Below, one piece after another: positions 30,175 through 40,738 of a stretch of 64,000 nt of DNA; the first letter of the stretch is position 1, and every line of letters begins with the position of its first letter. This DNA is from Leishmania martiniquensis. Taxonomy: Eukaryota > Euglenozoa > Kinetoplastea > Trypanosomatida > Trypanosomatidae. The DNA lies in NCBI RefSeq assembly GCF_017916325.1, contig NC_090166.1, positions 169,001-233,000 of the forward strand, written 5' to 3'. Position numbers and translations under genes: made by a program. The notes under the pieces were generated by a model. The model did no database searches. It worked only from the letters and a program-made list of their open reading frames with translations, and was not told where the DNA came from.

Positions 30175-31676
30175 ACTTTTTGCTCTGTACAAGCAGGGCG
30201 CCTTCGCCACCCACCGCAGGGGCCCCTTGACCTCGATTTTCGTTTTTCTGCGTGTGTCGCAGACCACCCACGCAGTTTCTGCTCGCGTTTCTTTTCCACG
30301 GTGCGCGATCGAGAGGGGGTGTGGGGTGGGGATGTGGGAAGGGGGGGCGAGGTATGCCTCGTGGCGACGATAGGGGGGGGGGCGGCCAGCGCAGTGCGGG
30401 CGCGCGCGAGTGTCTGCGGCGCATGAGCGCCTCGACGTGCTCTCTGCAGGAAAGCCTGCCGGCAGCGAGCGTATCGCAGCAAGGGAGAAGGACGGTAAAG
30501 AAACAAGTGGCCCGATCACGGTGAAGGCGTCCCTGACCCTCTTCCCTCACCGCCGCCTGCTCGGTGCTGCGATAGGCGCGTCCCCATCTTACGGTCGTGA
30601 GAGCGATTCGGAGGCGCGTGCGCATACACACGGCGCGAGGGAGGAGGAGGAGGAGCGGAAGGGAAGGGCGAGACACTCTCAGATGGCGGCGTGGGGTCAA
30701 CAAAGCCGACGGGCAAGTCTCACACGCGCTTTCTATGCAGGAGAAGCAGCGGAGGGTACAAAAGGAAAAAAAAACGTTCTTCGCGGAGGCACAGCGTACG
30801 GAGCAGAGCGATAGCAAAGCAGTAAAAAGAGATGTAAGGCGCGCCCGACCGTTCCGCCCACCGCTCCCACACGCTGCCCGAGATGCAAATGAAGCCGTCT
30901 CTCTCTCACTTTGCATCCCTGCCGCCTCGACATTCACGAGCAAACGATGCAGGCGTGTCTCCCCCTTCTCCCCTCTCGTGAGAAGTCTTGCACAGCACGA
31001 CGGCGTGGCCACGGGAAGTGCGTGTGGAACACAGAAAGAAAGGGGGTGCTGGCGGGCGCTTGCGGTGTCGGGGGTCCGCCCTGCACCCGCAGCCTGTGCG
31101 CACTCCACGTACGTCCCCGCGCTTTCCGTACTGTCCTATCGCGCCCTGTGCTCGACGAAGCGACTGAGATACGGACACAAAAAGAAGAGATGCCGCAGAA
31201 GAGAGAGAGGAGGGGGGGCGGAGCGGGTAGGAGGCAGAAGCCCGCGAGCACACCTTCGCCGAAGTGAGCCGTGTCGCCGAGAAAGAAAAAGCCGAGCGGC
31301 ATTTGCGCGAAGCAAAGGTCATCTGCCCGCAACGACAATCGCCCACGGCAGATTGCTCGAGAAGGCCGCAGTGAAGCGCCTCCCCGATGCACTCACCACT
31401 TCCGCTCCGCCAGTTCGACAAACAACACCGCAGCCACCGCGCAGAAAAAGGAGGTCAGCAAAACGACAGGCTGTGCAACAGGTACTCTACAGCATTAGAC
31501 AGGGGAGGGGGGCAGCCCGAGAGGGAAAAAAGGGGGAGGGAGCAAAAATGACGATCATATCGAAGCTGGCGACCACCGTCTGCACTTAAGACACAAAATG
31601 ACGGGACACCACTTCCTCGTACTTCCTCCCACCTAGTCGACAGATGCCTGCCCTTCCCACCCTCATCGACAGCCTC
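30175..31676. other. spacer upstream of tRNA-Ala
   Basis: There is no credible protein gene. It contains the tRNA terminator and then GC-rich sequence with a G-rich block at 30312-30390. Open frames on both strands are arginine, serine or cysteine-rich and lack domains. A Pol II pause or restart next to the tRNA would fall here. Confidence 0.55.
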
Positions 31677-32894
31677 TTACACAAAAAAGCTGAAGTACAC
31701 GGTAGAGAGGGTGCCGAGATAGTACCACACGCCCACCCTCCTGAGGGTCCAGCTGCCGCTGTACATGACATACAACGCTGGGAACACAAAGCCGATGAAT
31801 CCACCGGAGAAGGCGCCGGCGAGGCCAAAGACGATGCCGATGTCGGGCACGAGCAGGCCGAGGATGAGGGCGCCGATGGCGATGAGCACACTCACGATGG
31901 TGTGCTTCCAGTACGGCATCGTCTCCATGTCCCAGTGCATCACCTGGAACAGCGCCGTGCGGCAGGCCAGCATGTTCAGCGAGAAGGCGGCGCACAGCTT
32001 CACGATGAGGCCGACAAAGACAACGAAGAAGATGGGGGTCTGGTACGGGTTGTACTTGTCGAGGATGTTGCCCTGCAGCGAAGGCCCGAAGTCCGCGTAG
32101 CCGAAGAAGCCGGCGAGGAAGTAGAGCGTTCCACAGACGCTGCAGCTCAGGGCGGCCTGCAGTGTGATTTTGCGTGTGCTGCTGCTCGTGTTCTCGAGGA
32201 TGATGCGGCCGACGTTCACCTGGCACAGGTAGCTGAAGCAGAAGATGGACAGCCCCGAGATGGCCGCATTGCCGGGGCGCACCATGACGAGGTCCTTGCG
32301 GATGCCGTCCTTCAGCCCGTGCGCGATGGAGTGGTAGATGATGCAGCCGACAAACAGCACGATGAAGGCGACGCCGACGGCCGACACGTAGCGGAGGGTG
32401 TTGACTTTCTTGGGCAGCACCAGCGGCAGCATGAACAGCAGCCAGACGGCGCTCATGATGCAGCGACGACCGTTCGTCTCCTGCAGGAACGGCGGCACGG
32501 TAGGGTGCGCAAAGATCGGCTTGAAGATGTCGCCCACGGCGATCACGTAGCCGATCGAACCACCGAAGCAGAGAAGCCACATGAGCGCGGCCACAGCTAT
32601 GTCGCCGCCGCGGCCGAAAAGAGCGCGGGCGAGCCCCTCGTAGCTGTAGATGCCCGTCCTCTGCATGGCGACAGACAGCAGCGTGATGGAGAAGACGGTG
32701 AGAACGCTGATGACGAGGAGGTACAGCACCGCCATGATGATTCCTGATGTGTTGAAGGCGGACGGGATCGACATAATGCCGGCGCCGAGCGTCACGCTCG
32801 CCAGGTTGAATGTGCCAGAGAGCAGGCCGCCGCATGGGATGACGGCGTTGAAGGTAGTCAAGGGGTGAGTGAGTCCTCCACGTCGGACAATCAT
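31677..32894 (-). pseudogene. truncated AAAP permease copy, probable pseudogene
   Basis: The 405-codon open frame consists almost entirely of the membrane core of the permease at 35427-36998. The DNA from 31711 to 32852 appears identical to 35512-36653. Outside that segment the match ends. The cytosolic N-terminal tail of about 100 residues is replaced by 14 unrelated residues (MIVRRGGLTHPLTT), and the last membrane helix by a 12-residue tail ending FSFFV. It would therefore make about 10 helices instead of 11. The frame is otherwise intact. I see no convincing polypyrimidine-AG signal just upstream of the ATG at 32894, and an in-frame extension begins with GTG. A shortened functional protein cannot be excluded, but partial duplication is the simpler reading. 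Confidence 0.7.
31711..32852. repeat. 1142 bp direct repeat, copy 1
   Basis: It matches 35512-36653 at a constant offset of 3801 bases, with both boundaries sharp. Translations of several frames across it are the same in both copies, so I infer near or full identity. Confidence 0.88.
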
Positions 32895-35426
32895 GTCTTG
32901 ACCTCCTCTCGTTGACTGCACTATTTGGGATGACGGTGACGGCTATTCGGTTGACCTTTTTCGTCCGATCGCCGGGGCGCCAGATCGGTTGCAAGCGAGA
33001 GAGCAGCAGTAACACGTCCGTTGAAGCAGTTGCACTGCATTGAACTACTAGTGGGGACCAAGACGATCGTGTGGAATGCTTCACGGCTGCTGCTTCCATC
33101 ACGCAGCTCCATCTTGCCCTTCTCAGACGTGTGACGGCGCGTCGCCGGAAACGGGCGGGCGGGCGGGGAGGGGGACAAAAATCGGATTGTGGCGCTGGCT
33201 GCTAGTGCGGCTCAGGGGAAGGGTCGGTAGGCGTCATGGCACGCACGGAGGGGAAGCAGAGGGAGGAAAGGCCGCAGCTTCGAGGGCTGCTGACTTGGTG
33301 CGAGGAGGTAAGGGTCGGGGGAGGGGGGAGGATGGCGCTCCTGACGCGGGGCACAGAGAATGGCTTTTGCGTAAAGGGGAGGCAGTCACTCTGGGAGGCA
33401 GGTAGCGCAGCGAACGCGGCGCCAGGCAGCCCCAGTCGCGTATGAGAGGTCGAAGAGTGAAGGCGAGGGGCTGGCATGGGGGGGGGCGCAGAGTGAGGGG
33501 GGTTCAGAAGGGGACAGAGGCCGAAAGGAGAGCGTCAGCGAAGGATCATTAGACGAAGAAAACAGTATCGGCATCGTCGGTGAGAAGAGCGGATTCACTT
33601 CGATCAGCCCGCCTACACCTCTGCGGCACCCGCGTCTTCAGGCGTGACAGGCTGTGAGGGAGAGGCAGAGGTCCCGCTCACCTGAGCCTGTCGCCGGCGG
33701 AGGGTGTGCCGCCTTCCACGCCATGCAACTGTGCGGATGCTGATGATGGTGTTGTGGCCCTTTCCTTGCTAGCGGCGCCTGCTGTTTTGCTTTGTTTTCC
33801 TGCTTGCGTGTGCGTGTGCCCAGACGGATTGTGACCGTTCGACCTGTATAGTCTGTGCTTCGCCGCACCGCTACGTCGCACTGCGGTTAGCGAGCAAGTA
33901 GATTCCAGCGGAGGGTGAAGAAAGCGCGCCGCCCATCTCGAGAGCACAGGTGGTGGTGCTGGTAGGTGCGTCCTCCGACCCCTTGCCGTCTTCCCCTTTG
34001 CCTGTTTGTACTGCAGTGCCTGACCACGCAGAAATAGCACGAGCGCCACGTTGCATGCTCACACAGGGAAAGAGTGCGCAGGCGATGCTACAGCTTCTAG
34101 GACTCACGCCCGCCCACATCACGTACGAGCGGCAGGGGGGGGGGTATGGGAACGGGGCCACACCTCGCTGCCACGCCAGAAGAGTGACACAGACGCATGT
34201 GACAGAGCACGCCTACAGAGGAAGGAGGCGAAGAAAAGGCGTTGGCGCGCGTCGGGGCAATGCGTAGCACGGACATATCCGCTTGCTGCGGCGCCCCCAT
34301 GCGTATACGCCACGTGCGGAGACACACAGGGAGAGAACATCTGAGAGGTGGGCGCCACCTGACCCACGGAGAAGTATATATGTATATATATATATATTGT
34401 ATGTGCGTGTGTGCATAGCAGCCGGCCTCCGTCCACTTCGAGAGCGAGAGAGAGAGCGAGACAGCGTTTATGTCCACCGACGGTCAAAGAGAAGTCAAAG
34501 AGGGGAGGGGGGGGGAAGGGAATTCAAAGCGAAACGAAAAAGGGAAAGCGTCAGTAGGGACGAGAGGGCATCCGCCCCCCTCTCCATAAAAAAAAGGTTA
34601 ATAGAAAGAGAAAATGCGCCTGAAAAGGCCCTTCTCACGCACTCTCACTCGCCCTATGCGGCGAGGAACCCCCTCAGACAACGCTAAATCGAAGCAGAAG
34701 AAAAACAAAGAAGCCAACAAACCGAAAAAGAAAAAGGGCACCGCGGTCGCCATGCACACGATTCGCTTCGTCGTAGCGATTCGTACGCAAACGCACAGAC
34801 GCTGCTGTCATCTGGGATTACCCCCGGATGGCAGGCGGCTGTGCTCCGCTTCACGGCGGACCGGGTGGTTCACAGAGAGGATGTAGAAAAGTCCGTGCAC
34901 GCGCGCACAGCAGATGCGCCCCTGCAGCGTCTCTCATGTTCCCACCAGCCTTCCCTTCTATGTGTGCCGTGCCGCACCTACCGCTCTCCGCCCCCTCGCG
35001 CGTGCACCAGATGTACACCGATGGGACTTAGAAGGCGGCTTTCACTCGCACCTTAGACAATATGCTGAAGAGCGGTGGCGGCCTACTTTGTGGAAGCGAA
35101 CTCACGGAAGATAGCGCACGAGCAGCGGAATCGACGAATGAGAGAGGATGCGGGGAAGCAGAGCGACTGTGGCCCCTTCTGCCACGATAAATAATGCTTA
35201 CACACACACACACATATGCAGAGAGAGGGGGAAAAGAAGAGAGGGGATGCCAATGGCAAAGAAAAAAATAAGTGGAGTGGAATAGGAAGTCGTGTACACA
35301 CGCACACGATGCTTTCCATGAAAGGCAGCACAGGCACAGCGTCACTGCCTGCAGAACGCACAGACGGCGGAAGAGCACTTCAGCAACAACGTACTCACGC
35401 ACCGCCTTCTGCCTGCTTCCCCTTCA
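32895..35426. other. spacer between permease copies
   Basis: There is no credible gene. It contains G-rich blocks around 33320-33500, a TA tract at 34373-34397 followed by TG, and a GA block at 34440-34520. It separates the two direct-repeat copies and is presumably the 3' UTR of the full permease. Confidence 0.6.
34373..34397. repeat. (TA)n microsatellite
   Basis: A TA tract with one TG interruption runs directly into TG-rich sequence. It lies within the spacer between the permease copies. Confidence 0.75.
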
Positions 35427-36998
35427 CTAGCCGTACATCTTCACGGCGCTGTAAATGCTGCTCCCTGTGCCGAACACAATCGAAATGACCCCGCAGAGCA
35501 ACAGCAGGTGAGTGCCGAGATAGTACCACACGCCCACCCTCCTGAGGGTCCAGCTGCCGCTGTACATGACATACAACGCTGGGAACACAAAGCCGATGAA
35601 TCCACCGGAGAAGGCGCCGGCGAGGCCAAAGACGATGCCGATGTCGGGCACGAGCAGGCCGAGGATGAGGGCGCCGATGGCGATGAGCACACTCACGATG
35701 GTGTGCTTCCAGTACGGCATCGTCTCCATGTCCCAGTGCATCACCTGGAACAGCGCCGTGCGGCAGGCCAGCATGTTCAGCGAGAAGGCGGCGCACAGCT
35801 TCACGATGAGGCCGACAAAGACAACGAAGAAGATGGGGGTCTGGTACGGGTTGTACTTGTCGAGGATGTTGCCCTGCAGCGAAGGCCCGAAGTCCGCGTA
35901 GCCGAAGAAGCCGGCGAGGAAGTAGAGCGTTCCACAGACGCTGCAGCTCAGGGCGGCCTGCAGTGTGATTTTGCGTGTGCTGCTGCTCGTGTTCTCGAGG
36001 ATGATGCGGCCGACGTTCACCTGGCACAGGTAGCTGAAGCAGAAGATGGACAGCCCCGAGATGGCCGCATTGCCGGGGCGCACCATGACGAGGTCCTTGC
36101 GGATGCCGTCCTTCAGCCCGTGCGCGATGGAGTGGTAGATGATGCAGCCGACAAACAGCACGATGAAGGCGACGCCGACGGCCGACACGTAGCGGAGGGT
36201 GTTGACTTTCTTGGGCAGCACCAGCGGCAGCATGAACAGCAGCCAGACGGCGCTCATGATGCAGCGACGACCGTTCGTCTCCTGCAGGAACGGCGGCACG
36301 GTAGGGTGCGCAAAGATCGGCTTGAAGATGTCGCCCACGGCGATCACGTAGCCGATCGAACCACCGAAGCAGAGAAGCCACATGAGCGCGGCCACAGCTA
36401 TGTCGCCGCCGCGGCCGAAAAGAGCGCGGGCGAGCCCCTCGTAGCTGTAGATGCCCGTCCTCTGCATGGCGACAGACAGCAGCGTGATGGAGAAGACGGT
36501 GAGAACGCTGATGACGAGGAGGTACAGCACCGCCATGATGATTCCTGATGTGTTGAAGGCGGACGGGATCGACATAATGCCGGCGCCGAGCGTCACGCTC
36601 GCCAGGTTGAATGTGCCAGAGAGCAGGCCGCCGCATGGGATGACGGCGTTGAAAATGCGAGCGAAGATATTGCGCCGCTTCTCGGGTATCGTAGCCTTCG
36701 CATGATCGAGTGGAGAGGTGCTGCAGGATGGCGGACACTCAGAAGCCTCGGCAGCGCTGTCTTCGCCGCCTTTGAGTTGGACTTGTGGACAGTCGCAAAG
36801 AAGCTCACGACTGCCGCTACCGTAGAAGTCATCATCGGTGCGCACCGAATTGTGGGCCATATCGGTGAGTGGCGCGGCAGCTGTATTCTGGTCGTCGGTG
36901 TGGTGAGAGTAGTGCAGCTCTACATCCTCCTCCGCGAATGTTTGAGGAAAAGATTTAAGGCTGCCAGACATAGTAGACTGCGCGCTTCTGTGTTGCAT
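35427..36998 (-). CDS. AAAP-family amino acid permease
   Basis: The 523-residue amino acid permease has an N-terminal cytosolic tail of about 105 residues, rich in Ser, Asp and Cys, followed by 11 predicted helices. The first helix has GTFNLASVTLGAGIMSIPSA. Family landmarks LPKKVNTLRYVSAVG, GNAAISGLSIFCFSYLCQ and FGYADFGPSLQGNILDKYNP follow, and the last helix is complete (HLLLLCGVISIVFGTGSS). Bases 35512-36653 are shared with the truncated copy. The frame extends upstream to 37451, but a T-rich tract near 37140-37156 and an AG near 37079 predict trans-splicing just before the ATG at 36998. Another ATG lies at 36971. The substrate is not known from sequence. Confidence 0.9.
   Translation of the reverse strand: MQHRSAQSTMSGSLKSFPQTFAEEDVELHYSHHTDDQNTAAAPLTDMAHNSVRTDDDFYGSGSRELLCDCPQVQLKGGEDSAAEASECPPSCSTSPLDHAKATIPEKRRNIFARIFNAVIPCGGLLSGTFNLASVTLGAGIMSIPSAFNTSGIIMAVLYLLVISVLTVFSITLLSVAMQRTGIYSYEGLARALFGRGGDIAVAALMWLLCFGGSIGYVIAVGDIFKPIFAHPTVPPFLQETNGRRCIMSAVWLLFMLPLVLPKKVNTLRYVSAVGVAFIVLFVGCIIYHSIAHGLKDGIRKDLVMVRPGNAAISGLSIFCFSYLCQVNVGRIILENTSSSTRKITLQAALSCSVCGTLYFLAGFFGYADFGPSLQGNILDKYNPYQTPIFFVVFVGLIVKLCAAFSLNMLACRTALFQVMHWDMETMPYWKHTIVSVLIAIGALILGLLVPDIGIVFGLAGAFSGGFIGFVFPALYVMYSGSWTLRRVGVWYYLGTHLLLLCGVISIVFGTGSSIYSAVKMYG
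35512..36653. repeat. 1142 bp direct repeat, copy 2
   Basis: This is the counterpart of 31711-32852. It lies inside the full-length permease and covers helix 1 through the loop before the last helix. Confidence 0.88.
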
Positions 36999-39085
36999 TA
37001 GAGTGGACGCGTTTGCGAGCCTTCCGTAGGTGTGATGTGGGTAGCGAGCGAGGCAACGAGTAAGGCAGAGTGTTCTGTGAAGAGGAAATTCGCGACAAGG
37101 GGGAAGTGACAGTGCGAGTGAGACCGCGTCAGACGCGAAAACAAAACAAAACAAAAGTGAGTCGGCGCCTCTCCTGTTCGTTGCACCTTTGGGGCGCCGG
37201 GACCGCTCACGGGCGCCGTCGTCTGCGCCCGTGTCCCTCGAGGCGCTCCGCTGGGAGTCGTGTACGGTGTAGGTTGTAGGGAGGGGGGAGGGGAGAGAAA
37301 TGACAGCTTTACTGCGGCGACCGGCTCTTTTGTTTTGTTTATTTCGTTCACGCGACTCGCGTGGGTGTACAGTACAACCGCCGAATCGTCCGAGAGACAC
37401 CACCCAGCGCCACCTCACGCTGCTTCGGGGCCTTGGCGGACACGTCTTCACGGAAACTGTAATGCGCCGCCGCGTCCCTTTCTGTGTCGCAGTTGGGAGA
37501 GGCGCGCGGGTGGCGCATGCCTGTGCGGGTAGTGCTCGGGATGACGCGCAGCGAGTGAGAAGGAGTGGCCGAGAGGGAGATGGCGGGAGACAGGCACGCA
37601 GAAAGCGGAGCTCTGTAAGAGATCTGTTCGAAGTGCTGCACTTAACGGTCGCGCGTGCGTGAACGGCGGAGAGGAAAGTGTGTGTGCGTGTGTGAGGGAC
37701 AGAGGAAACACTTACAGTTAGATGTGCGCGAGTGAGAGAGGGGCGCAGCCTTTAAAGGACCCCCTGCTGCTTCTGTTTGTGCATTGCTATTGGGTGCACC
37801 AAAGCTGCGATGTGCATGTGATGTGTACGTGTATGCGGTGGTCAGGCGGACATGCACGCTCATACGGGTGTAGCTCAAGGGCGAGGGGGCGAGAGGGGAA
37901 GGGCAAGGCCTACACGTGTGGCTCGCTCATGCCCCCAATCACAGGAGCCGGGCAGAAGGAAGCGTAAGGGAGAGGGCCAAACGGTATGACGGATCGCATA
38001 CGTCAGCGTCGCCAATGCTGAAAAAGTGGAGGCACGGCACCCGTCAGCAGCTTTTACGGTGTATCGCTAGCAAGGCTGCAAAACTGCACTCGCGCCTAGC
38101 GAAAAAGGTGTCATGCGAGATGATGAGAGGTGAGAGAGGCGCAGGAGGATGAAGGGGTGCCCCTGGTAGAGCCTCGCAAACGCGCTCGAGCTCCATACAT
38201 ACCATGAGGGCCATCGGCGCCCACGTGCCGTTTAGGTTTACCGTTTTGTGCGTTAGGAGCGCATACGTTACAGGCAGCTGCCATTGCTACGATATAAAGC
38301 GGCAGAGAAATGGGAAGAGGGGGGGGACGGACCCCTGATCGAGCTCTATGCAGAGGTATACAACACGTCCGTGAGAAAGCGATACACGTTCCTCACAGAA
38401 GCGCAAAAAGAGCTCGCGTTACCGGGCAGAGACCACGTGGAAAAGAAAAGAGACAGGGGGACAGAAATGCACGCTTGGAAGAGTTTGATGAACAGGTTCG
38501 ACACGCCTCCACCTCCTTCTGCGAAGAGAGTGGAGGTGATACGTATATATATATATATATATATCGAGAGAGGAAGAGAGATGCATGCAGCCGGCAAGTG
38601 TCTTAGTACGGGGGGCAGCCAACTTCTCGCCCACACATACACCCACACCCACACACACACACACAGAGATAAAAAGGCTCAGCAAAGAGAGGGGAAGAGA
38701 GCCACGGAGGGAGAAGGAAAGGGGAAGCATCTCAAGAGCTCAGGTAAAGTGTGGACAAGAGGTCGAAGCTGTTGCCGTACCCGACGGTACGGTAGCCGCG
38801 AGGGAGGGCTGGGGGGATGTGGCATGGAATGCCATGTGAAGCCATACCTACCTTGGTGTCCAGGAGAAAGAAAGAGTGAAAGCGACTGCAGTAGAGCGCC
38901 ATCAATGCAGTCGCCGCCCCCCCTTCACATAATTGCGTGCGCGCCCACACACACACATGGAAGTGGTCTGTGCGGGCCACAGAGAGAGAGAGGAGGAGCG
39001 AAACAAAAAAACGCCCGCAAAGAAATCACCGCTTCCGCTCCTGCACATATATCCCCCTCCCCACTCCCGCCTCTGTCTGCGTTCC
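36999..39085. other. spacer between permeases
   Basis: There is no credible gene. It contains the predicted splice site of the downstream permease, a TA tract at 38543-38564, a CA block at 38645-38664 and GA-rich stretches. It is presumably 3' UTR of the permease at 39086. Confidence 0.6.
38543..38564. repeat. (TA)n microsatellite
   Basis: Eleven or so TA units are followed by a GAGA block. It lies in the spacer between two permease genes. Confidence 0.75.
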
Positions 39086-40738
39086 TTACGAGACGAAGGA
39101 GCTCTTGGAGGTGCTGTAGATGGTGGTGACGGTTCCAAAGACTACAGAAACAACACCTCCGACAAGCAGCAGGTGCGTTGCCGCGTAGTTCAGCAGACCC
39201 ACTTCGCGCAGACTGAAGTGGCCAGCATACATGTAGAACAGGGCCGGCATGACCATGCCGATGATCCCGCCGCAGAAGGAGCCCAGGAGCCCCAGAACGG
39301 TGTTGATGGTTGGGATAAAGAGGCCGCAGAGCAGCGCCGCCGTTGCCGGAACCGCCATGACGAGGCAGTGCTTCCAGTACGGCACCTTCTCCGGCGTCCA
39401 GCGAAAGAAATGATAAAGAGCGTCGCGGAATGGAATCATGTGAAGGGCAAAGGCAACACAGATTTTGATGACGATGCCAATGTAGCCCACCGCCATGTAG
39501 GGCTCCTTAATGGGGTCGTACAGGGAGAGCACTGAGTCCCGCACTTTAGAACCGAAGTCGGCATAGCCAAAAACGCCCGAGAGAAGGTAAAGCAGCACGC
39601 ACGTGCCGGTGGCGATGCTCGTGTAGAGGGTGAAGTGGAACACCGTTTTGTGCTGCATTTCGAAAAAGATGTCGTAGGCGTTAAGCTGCACCATCAAGCT
39701 GAAGAGGAACACACCGAGACCCTCCAGCGCCTCATTGCCAGTGCGCATCATCTGCATCTCGCTGCGGATCGATGGATCGCGCAGCCCATGCGTCGCCGAG
39801 TGCCCAATCATGCACCCGACGAAGTAGACAATAAAGAGTACACCAAAGGTGGACACGTAGCGCAGAGAGTTAACCTTCTTGGGAAACACAAGCGGCAGCA
39901 TGAGGGTGAGCCACACCACCGATGTCATGACGCGATTGCCCTTCTTTGTCTTGAAGAATGCAGGCGCGCTCGGGGCGTTTAGGATGGGGTTCAGCAGCGT
40001 GCTCGTAGCGATGATGTACGCAACAGACCCGCCGAAGCACTGGATGATGATGAGCACCGCCAGGAAGTAGTCGGCGCCGCGACCAAGCAGCACCCGCGCC
40101 GACTGGGCATAAGTCCGAAGCCCGGTCTTGACCATCACCTTCGCCAGCAGGTTCATGGAATACACGGTGCCAGCCGCTGCCAGGATGAGATACATACAGG
40201 ACATGATCACGCCGCTCAGGTTGAAGGCGGAGGGGATGGAGATGATGCCGGCGCCGAGAGTAGCCGACGCAAGGTTGAAGGTGGTGGCAAGGAAGCCACC
40301 AAACGGCACGACCACGTTAAAGTAAAAGCGCAGCACGTGGATGGCTTTGCGTAACCGGCTGGGCCGCTTTGGCAGACGATCGCCGTCCCCCTCGTCCTTC
40401 TCACCGCTTTCCAGCACGCCCTCGCGGTGGCTGTCCCCACATTTTCCATCACCCTTGTGGTGCAACCGATCCCCATCCAAAAGCAGCTCCGACACACCAA
40501 ACGGCTCCACATCGATGTTTGACAAGTTGATGCGCAGGCGGTCTCCGTAGTCGTCGTCCTTCAGATTTTCATCGCTTTCCTGCAGCACTTGTGGATTCTG
40601 AAAGGCGGAGGTGTTGTGAGGGATTTCTTCCATCTGTTGCTGATTTTGCTGTCGCTGCTGCTGCTGCTCCTCGCGCTGGTGAAGGATTTGCCCATCACGC
40701 ACTGGTGGCGCTCTGTCGGGGCGATTCGGCGTGCTCAT
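39086..40738 (-). CDS. AAAP-family amino acid permease with Gln-rich N-terminus
   Basis: The 550-residue permease is related to its neighbours but clearly divergent. The N-terminal tail of about 140 residues is hydrophilic, with a glutamine-rich stretch near residues 22-35 and a charged segment before the first helix. The core has TTFNLASATLGAGIISIPSA in helix 1, FPKKVNSLRYVSTFG, GNEALEGLGVFLFSLMVQ and FGYADFGSKVRDSV, and ends with a full last helix (LLLVGGVVSVVFGTVTTIYS). Eleven helices are expected. It shares no identical DNA block with the other copies, so it has not been homogenised recently. Upstream in-frame codons reach 40798, but ATG 40738 (MSTPNRPDR) is the natural start. Confidence 0.9.
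   Translation of the reverse strand: MSTPNRPDRAPPVRDGQILHQREEQQQQRQQNQQQMEEIPHNTSAFQNPQVLQESDENLKDDDYGDRLRINLSNIDVEPFGVSELLLDGDRLHHKGDGKCGDSHREGVLESGEKDEGDGDRLPKRPSRLRKAIHVLRFYFNVVVPFGGFLATTFNLASATLGAGIISIPSAFNLSGVIMSCMYLILAAAGTVYSMNLLAKVMVKTGLRTYAQSARVLLGRGADYFLAVLIIIQCFGGSVAYIIATSTLLNPILNAPSAPAFFKTKKGNRVMTSVVWLTLMLPLVFPKKVNSLRYVSTFGVLFIVYFVGCMIGHSATHGLRDPSIRSEMQMMRTGNEALEGLGVFLFSLMVQLNAYDIFFEMQHKTVFHFTLYTSIATGTCVLLYLLSGVFGYADFGSKVRDSVLSLYDPIKEPYMAVGYIGIVIKICVAFALHMIPFRDALYHFFRWTPEKVPYWKHCLVMAVPATAALLCGLFIPTINTVLGLLGSFCGGIIGMVMPALFYMYAGHFSLREVGLLNYAATHLLLVGGVVSVVFGTVTTIYSTSKSSFVS

Noticed and set aside
30597..31589. Plus-strand frame of 330 codons
   Set aside because: It is Arg/Ala/Ser-rich with no domain, overlaps equally long minus-strand frames, and has purine-skewed composition.
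31644..32747. Long plus-strand frame, repeated at 35508-36548
   Set aside because: It is antisense to the permease, has Glu/Asp/His/Ala-biased composition, and is on the wrong strand for the array.
31663..33102. Long minus-strand Arg/His-rich frame (479 codons)
   Set aside because: It overlaps the permease core in another frame. The same frame recurs at 35395-36738 over the duplicated DNA, and its residue bias is that of GC-rich shadow translation.
35427..37451. Permease extended by 151 residues at the N-terminus
   Set aside because: The extension crosses a T-rich tract and AG predicted as the splice acceptor, and its sequence is Arg/Ser/Pro-rich without family similarity.
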